Positions 61,068 to 64,000 of a stretch of 64,000 bases of DNA are shown one piece after another. The DNA is from JANXYW01 sp031400455 (GTDB lineage: Bacteria > Chloroflexota > Dehalococcoidia > DSTF01 > JACRBR01), in the NCBI GenBank assembly GCA_031400455.1, contig JANNPX010000017.1, forward strand, positions 27,633 to 91,632, written 5' to 3'. Under the pieces are notes generated by a model. That model saw only the letters and a list, made by a program, of their open reading frames with translations. It was not told where the DNA came from and made no database searches. Position 1 is the stretch's first letter; every line of letters starts with the position of its first letter. The position numbers and the translations under genes are program-made.

Positions 61068-61904
61068 CTAGCGCACGTCCGGCAGACTCTGGATGTCATC
61101 AGGGTTGGTGAGCTTGCTGTCGTCCCCGGTGCCTCGCAACGACAGGTAGATCGTGTAGGACTGCCCCGCCAGCGCCAGTCGCGGCGCGTCCTCGGGGTTC
61201 ACCCCCAGCGTCACCGATTTCGCCTTCGGCTTCGCATCCGTGTCGTCCGGTCGCGCGGAGATGGACCCCGCCGCCGTGTCCGTCTGGATCGGGTTCCCGT
61301 CCTTGTCCAGCCGCGCCGTCCCCTCCTGAGCCGTCTGCCCAACCGACAGCACTTCGACATCCTGGAGCAGCGTGAACGACACGGGCAAGTCCCGCGTGCC
61401 GACATCGTCGGATGCCGCCGCCCTACCGATCACGATCACGTCGACGTGGTCTCCGGCGATGATCAGCCCGCCAACGCTCGTCTTCTCGACCACGTCCACC
61501 GATACTGCGCGCTTCCCATCGGGGATCACGCTCGAGAACGGCCGATCACCCTCAGTCTGCCCGAGTTTCACCGATGAGAACTGGTCGTTCTTTGCCAGCG
61601 GGTACCGCGTGGTCAGTCCGACCACCACAGCCTTGTCCGTAATCACGCCGTCGATGATCGCGTTCGTTGGCAGGCTCGCGATCGACACCATATCGCCGGT
61701 GATTTTCGTCCCGGCCTTGATGTCTTGTGCCGCCACCGCGACATCCTGCGTGGCGCCGAGCGACGTGCCGCCGCCGTCGTCACTTCCGAACGTGCTGAGA
61801 GATACGAACACGAGGACGGCGGCCAGTACCGCAAGCCCGATCGCCCCCATCAGGATGAGGCGATTCGCTCGATCTGGATCTGCGCTTCTAGCGGCACTGC
61901 TCAT
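61068..61904 (-). CDS. cpaB: CpaB/RcpC-like Flp pilus assembly protein
   Basis: 278 residues. One N-terminal membrane helix (LILMGAIGLAVLAAVLVFVSL), an SAF domain about 50-115 (VAVAAQDIKAGTKITGDMV, TTRYPLAKNDQF) and the RcpC-like beta region with AVSVDVVEKTSVGGLIIAGDHVDVIV. In Tad systems CpaB/RcpC supports outer parts of the pilus and may touch wall or secretin. Second half is linker-rich (PDDTDAKPKAKS). Confidence 0.88.
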   Translation of the reverse strand: MSSAARSADPDRANRLILMGAIGLAVLAAVLVFVSLSTFGSDDGGGTSLGATQDVAVAAQDIKAGTKITGDMVSIASLPTNAIIDGVITDKAVVVGLTTRYPLAKNDQFSSVKLGQTEGDRPFSSVIPDGKRAVSVDVVEKTSVGGLIIAGDHVDVIVIGRAAASDDVGTRDLPVSFTLLQDVEVLSVGQTAQEGTARLDKDGNPIQTDTAAGSISARPDDTDAKPKAKSVTLGVNPEDAPRLALAGQSYTIYLSLRGTGDDSKLTNPDDIQSLPDVR

Positions 61905-61996
61905 CCGGTTCCTCCAAAAAACTTGCGTTCGTACTCAACAGGTAACGCTTGACGCCCACGGATGTCACACCAGCCGGGGCCGTGCTCGTCTGTCAA

Positions 61997-63601
61997 CTAG
62001 GGCGGCGGCGCGGCTCCCGTGGTCAGACCGCGGGCCGCAATTTCGAATGCGACCAACTGGAAGATGTCGCCCAGATCGTTCGCGTCATTCGTTGGGAAGT
62101 AGTGGTCGTTCGTGCCTGGGGTAGAGCTCGCGACGCACTTGAGGAGCCGCTGGTCGGCTACGCCGTCGCCCGCATTGTCGACACCGATCGCGTCGCAGTC
62201 GCCCGTGTCCATGATGAGGTCATCGGCGTCGCACACGCTCAGCCCTATGACGTAGATCTCGACGTTCTCGGCATCTGCTTTCATCGTCTGGGCGAATTGC
62301 GCCGTCTTGATGTCCAGGCTCTGTTCGTTGACACCGGGCGGACCGTTGCTGCACGATCCGCCGGCCAGATCCTGATTCGGGGTCGTCGGAGTACACGCAG
62401 CCGGTGGTGGATTCGTATTCGGAGGCGGTGCGTTGTACGCGTCCGCGTTGTAGAAGTTGTCTCCGTCGCTAAGCAGCACTTGGAAGCGCTTGGTCTCGGG
62501 GTTGCCCGCCTGGCTCTGTGGCCCGTCCAGCAGCGCCATCGCCTCGAACAGCCCGAGGCAGAGATTCGTGTACCCCTGTGCCATCGTCTGGTTGATCTTC
62601 TGGTGTGCATAGAACGGGTTCACGTTCAGGCAGGTGATCTGTGAACTCGCCGGCGGCGTGTCGCAGTTGCCACCGTCGATCGGCATCGCGGGCACGCAGT
62701 TAGCGTCGTTTCCCGGCGGTCTGTAGCAGCCCGTGTACGGGTTGTACGCAATCTTTGTGATGTTGCTCCCGTTGACCAGGTAGTCCACGAAGTTGTTGGC
62801 CGCGTCGCGCGCTTCCTTGATCGGGCATCCGCTGGCGTCGTTCTGCGGCCCACCAACTCCGCCGGTGCAGCCGAACGCCATGCTCCCGGATCGGTCGATG
62901 GTTGCCACCGAGTCCGTCGGGATCAGCCGGAACGTCACGTTCGACCAGGATCCGAAGCCGACCTCGATATCGAGATCGACGCCCGGGAAGAAGCTAGGAA
63001 AGACGTTCAGCACGTCTTTATTCAGTGTGACGCTCATGGCGTCGCACCCCTTCTCCACCCCTTCCAGTCCCGGACTCGGACACGGGCTCAGAGGGAAGTC
63101 CTGGCAAAGTTGTGATCCCGGCGTCTGGCAGTTCTCGTTCAGGCACACCTTCTGCGTGCTGTTGGCGCTGTTGATCCGGTTGACGACGACTTCTTCCAGC
63201 TGGTTTCCACAGAAGAACGAAACGTCGACGCTTGTATCGCCGCCCTCGTCGTCGTCTGTGTACCCGTTCCGGTCCGCCCACTCGAACGCTGCGATGCACG
63301 CGTCCGGCGGCACATATCCCGGCGGCGGGTTGGGCGGCAACGCCGCAGGTGCATCGCAGACCGCGCGGCTATTCATTGGCCCCGGCCACGTGGCGCCCGC
63401 CGGCAGATCCTGCGAGCCCGCGAGCGCCCCCAGATCCGCGGCGCGCACAATGCCGCGCCGCTCGCTCAGCCACAGTCCGTAGTTGATCGCCATCGCACAC
63501 GCGATGAACAGCATGGAGATGACGCCAATAAACAGCACGAGCACCTGTCCGCGCTCGCGCTTGAGATTCCGTAGACGGGCCAGCACACGTGGTTGTTTCA
63601 T
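61997..63601 (-). CDS. TadG-like protein with VWA domain, cysteine-rich
   Basis: 534 residues. Basic N-terminus then ERGQVLVLFIGVISMLFIACAMAINYG, the TadE/TadG membrane helix; AADLGALAGSQ follows (Tad pilin-like pseudo-pilus region). A VWA domain occupies about 230-520 with MIDAS DRSGSM and DGDNF-like late motifs. Many cysteines throughout (well over 15), unusual for TadG. VWA-bearing TadG proteins are thought to sit at the pilus tip or base as adhesins. Start codon overlaps the tadE stop. Confidence 0.83.
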   Translation of the reverse strand: MKQPRVLARLRNLKRERGQVLVLFIGVISMLFIACAMAINYGLWLSERRGIVRAADLGALAGSQDLPAGATWPGPMNSRAVCDAPAALPPNPPPGYVPPDACIAAFEWADRNGYTDDDEGGDTSVDVSFFCGNQLEEVVVNRINSANSTQKVCLNENCQTPGSQLCQDFPLSPCPSPGLEGVEKGCDAMSVTLNKDVLNVFPSFFPGVDLDIEVGFGSWSNVTFRLIPTDSVATIDRSGSMAFGCTGGVGGPQNDASGCPIKEARDAANNFVDYLVNGSNITKIAYNPYTGCYRPPGNDANCVPAMPIDGGNCDTPPASSQITCLNVNPFYAHQKINQTMAQGYTNLCLGLFEAMALLDGPQSQAGNPETKRFQVLLSDGDNFYNADAYNAPPPNTNPPPAACTPTTPNQDLAGGSCSNGPPGVNEQSLDIKTAQFAQTMKADAENVEIYVIGLSVCDADDLIMDTGDCDAIGVDNAGDGVADQRLLKCVASSTPGTNDHYFPTNDANDLGDIFQLVAFEIAARGLTTGAAPPP

Positions 63602-64000
63602 CAGCAGAATGTTGGGTTCGTGATCGCGCGTTCCATACGTGCACTCCCGGCGACGTTGATGTCGACGTCGGCAAAGCTCGCCCCGAAGAGCCCCATTACG
63701 GTGCTCAGCATCACGGGCTTGAAGACGTACGTAGCCGTAACGTCGACGGCGACGCCTTCTTCCCCGAGATCCTCGTAGCAGACTTCTACGTCGGCGTCTT
63801 GGAGCAGGCCCTGCGACTGCGCGATTGTGCGCGCCTTCGCCGCATCGCCTGCGTCGTCAATGAGCGCTCCGGATCGCGCGCCTTCGCGCACGGCGTGCTG
63901 CAGCGTCGCCTGGCGGTTCAGCCCTAGGCCGACCTCGAACACCGCGAAGAGAAAGAAGACCAACAGCGGAAAGACGACCGCGAACTCAAGCAGTCCTTGG
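63601..64000 (-). CDS. TadE-like pilus assembly protein (5' partial)
   Basis: The frame is open through the right edge: QGLLEFAVVFPLLVFFLFAVFEVGLGLNRQATLQHAVREGAR is the TadE/pseudo-pilin signature, so the gene begins beyond 64000. Visible part 133 residues. TadE is a minor pseudopilin processed by a prepilin peptidase. The frame's first in-window start-like TTG (63963) is internal and not real. Confidence 0.88.
   Translation of the reverse strand, partial: QGLLEFAVVFPLLVFFLFAVFEVGLGLNRQATLQHAVREGARSGALIDDAGDAAKARTIAQSQGLLQDADVEVCYEDLGEEGVAVDVTATYVFKPVMLSTVMGLFGASFADVDINVAGSARMERAITNPTFC

Overview
The window looks like a high-GC chromosomal segment from a Chloroflexota bacterium, possibly Dehalococcoidia-related soil or sediment type. 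That assignment is inference. It rests on Thr/Pro-rich extracellular linkers, several LLM-type flavin/F420 oxidoreductases, a leucine T-box leader, a homocysteine methyltransferase/MTHFR fusion, a Tad pilus locus in which no secretin is seen, and dispersed intergenic repeats of a kind common in that phylum. I see no prophage, transposase, rRNA operon or CRISPR array. One tRNA is present (Ala, GGC).

Layout. 1-2013: a two-component flavin monooxygenase/FMN reductase pair and a HAD-like protein. 2072-4647: acyl-CoA genes (crotonase, CitE-like lyase) and a MarR regulator. 4930-6440: rho with its own promoter and terminator. 6519-8957: JAMM protease, multi-cysteine protein, small unknown and tandem rhodanese, all on the minus strand. 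9071-14158: CopD-like protein, then an envelope/redox operon (M23 lipoprotein, TlpA-like redoxin, ResB, Lgt, glutaredoxin-like). 14243-18185: GDPD, coaX-coaBC, aminoglycoside-phosphotransferase-like kinase. 18637-22020: leuS and an MgtC-like gene behind a Leu T-box. 22448-30803: two MmyB-type XRE regulators flanking tRNA-Ala, MFS transporter, YqeY, UspA, two SDRs and a TetR-LLM operon. 30922-37602: metH1/MTHFR fusion, two paralogous cysteine/proline-repeat surface proteins next to larB, PAP2, GNAT.

37671-49150: phosphohexomutase, BatA/BatB-like VWA pair, phnX-phnW for 2-aminoethylphosphonate breakdown, SDR, LLM, alpha/beta hydrolase and SGNH hydrolase. 49493-56192: small putative regulator, ispD, a gene broken by an in-frame amber codon, LysM lipoprotein, M28 lipoprotein peptidase, small membrane and secreted proteins, DUF192. 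56478-64000: a Tad pilus operon on the minus strand (TadE, TadG-like VWA, CpaB, CpaE, TadA, TadB, TadC), running off the right edge.

The most unusual items are (1) the pair of secreted, C-terminally anchored proteins with cysteine-proline arrays, one carrying a 54/108-bp coding minisatellite; (2) the Leu T-box whose first gene is an MgtC-like membrane protein rather than leuS; (3) the amber codon inside an otherwise intact AT-richer gene; and (4) intergenic spacers packed with at least seven families of short dispersed repeats plus heptamer/octamer tandem tracts. No database search was possible; all family names come from motifs read in the translated sequence.
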